Of a DNA stretch of 64,000 nt, positions 63,883 through 64,000 are shown in pieces. Made by a program: the position numbers and the translations under genes. Each line of letters begins with the position of its first letter. Position 1 is the stretch's first letter. Source of the stretch: Chromohalobacter canadensis (lineage in GTDB: Bacteria > Pseudomonadota > Gammaproteobacteria > Pseudomonadales > Halomonadaceae). The stretch spans positions 41,500 through 105,499 of the forward strand of contig NZ_JAJQJH010000012.1 in the NCBI RefSeq assembly GCF_029544075.1. Reading direction: 5' to 3'. The notes under the pieces were generated by a model. The model was not told where the DNA came from. It did not search any database and worked only from the letters and a program-made list of their open reading frames with translations.

Positions 63883-63925
63883 CTTTCAGTCAGCGTGAGG
63901 CCGCAGTATCGGTGTTGTTTGTGAT

Positions 63926-64000
63926 GCGGGAATAGCTCAGCGGTAGAGCATCGCCTTGCCAAGGCGAGGGTCGGGAGTTCGAATCTCCTTTCCCGCTCCA
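63926..64000 (+). tRNA. tRNA-Gly (GCC), copy 2
   Basis: 75 bases, identical to copy 1 as far as I can read; its CCA is the last three bases of the window, so the cluster may continue. Confidence 0.97.

Noticed and set aside
63627..64000. tRNA cluster as an integration site with a mobile element
   Set aside because: All four tRNAs are complete, no integrase or att-like repeat of a tRNA 3' end is seen elsewhere in the window; the repeated 3' ends are the genes themselves.

Overview
The window looks like ordinary chromosome from a moderately halophilic gammaproteobacterium, most likely Halomonadaceae (Halomonas/Chromohalobacter group). This is inferred from G+C-rich protein-coding sequence, Pseudomonas-like gene neighbourhoods (nadK-phosphoesterase-glpG-yeaC; htpX-aminotransferase-msrB), acidic exported proteins, a BCCT-type osmolyte transporter and a 180-kDa-type NAD-glutamate dehydrogenase. 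I see no phage genes, integrases, transposases, CRISPR arrays or rRNA. No stretch longer than about 300 bases lacks a gene.

Layout. 1-10 kb: the start of a succinate-semialdehyde dehydrogenase (cut by the window edge), a large two-module DUF1266 protein, an NlpC/P60 lipoprotein, an MFS transporter, exported MsrA, a CDP-alcohol phosphatidyltransferase, SlyD, an LpxR-type lipid A deacylase and a SlyB-like lipoprotein. 10-22.7 kb: a DUF6314 protein, an EamA exporter, a membrane-anchored glutamate-synthase-like flavoprotein whose 3' end carries a frame-changing repeat, a ZntR regulator, DUF1853, a MocR regulator, then nadK-phosphoesterase-glpG-yeaC-DUF2797, a DJ-1 family protein, cytochrome b561 and YceI. 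22.7-34.5 kb: a CHASE3-like/HAMP/GAF/GGDEF diguanylate cyclase, an aldo-keto reductase, a MATE pump, dadA, an EF-hand protein, phhC-phhB, a RecQ helicase and a BCCT transporter gene broken by a one-base frameshift.

34.6-44.6 kb is the most interesting part. A tightly overlapping operon encodes a 1236-residue SMC-like ATPase, a MukE/MksE-like protein, a MukF/MksF-like kleisin candidate and a truncated haemoglobin. After it come rarA on the other strand, a hemerythrin-like protein that has lost metal ligands, and a LexA-controlled umuDC pair whose UmuD has lost both catalytic residues. Condensin-like, RarA and Pol V genes together make this a genome-maintenance neighbourhood.

44.6-64 kb is housekeeping: a LysR regulator, murI, trmA, NAD-glutamate dehydrogenase, an exported two-repeat acidic protein, pyrD, rmf, rlmKL, a WGR-only protein, pdxB, htpX, an alaA-type aminotransferase, an RbgA/YlqF GTPase and msrB. 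It ends in a Glu-Gly-Glu-Gly tRNA cluster behind a near-consensus sigma-70 promoter. Many genes are packed with 4-base stop/start overlaps, so several pairs are probably translationally coupled. Functions are assigned from motif and family recognition by eye; no database search was run.
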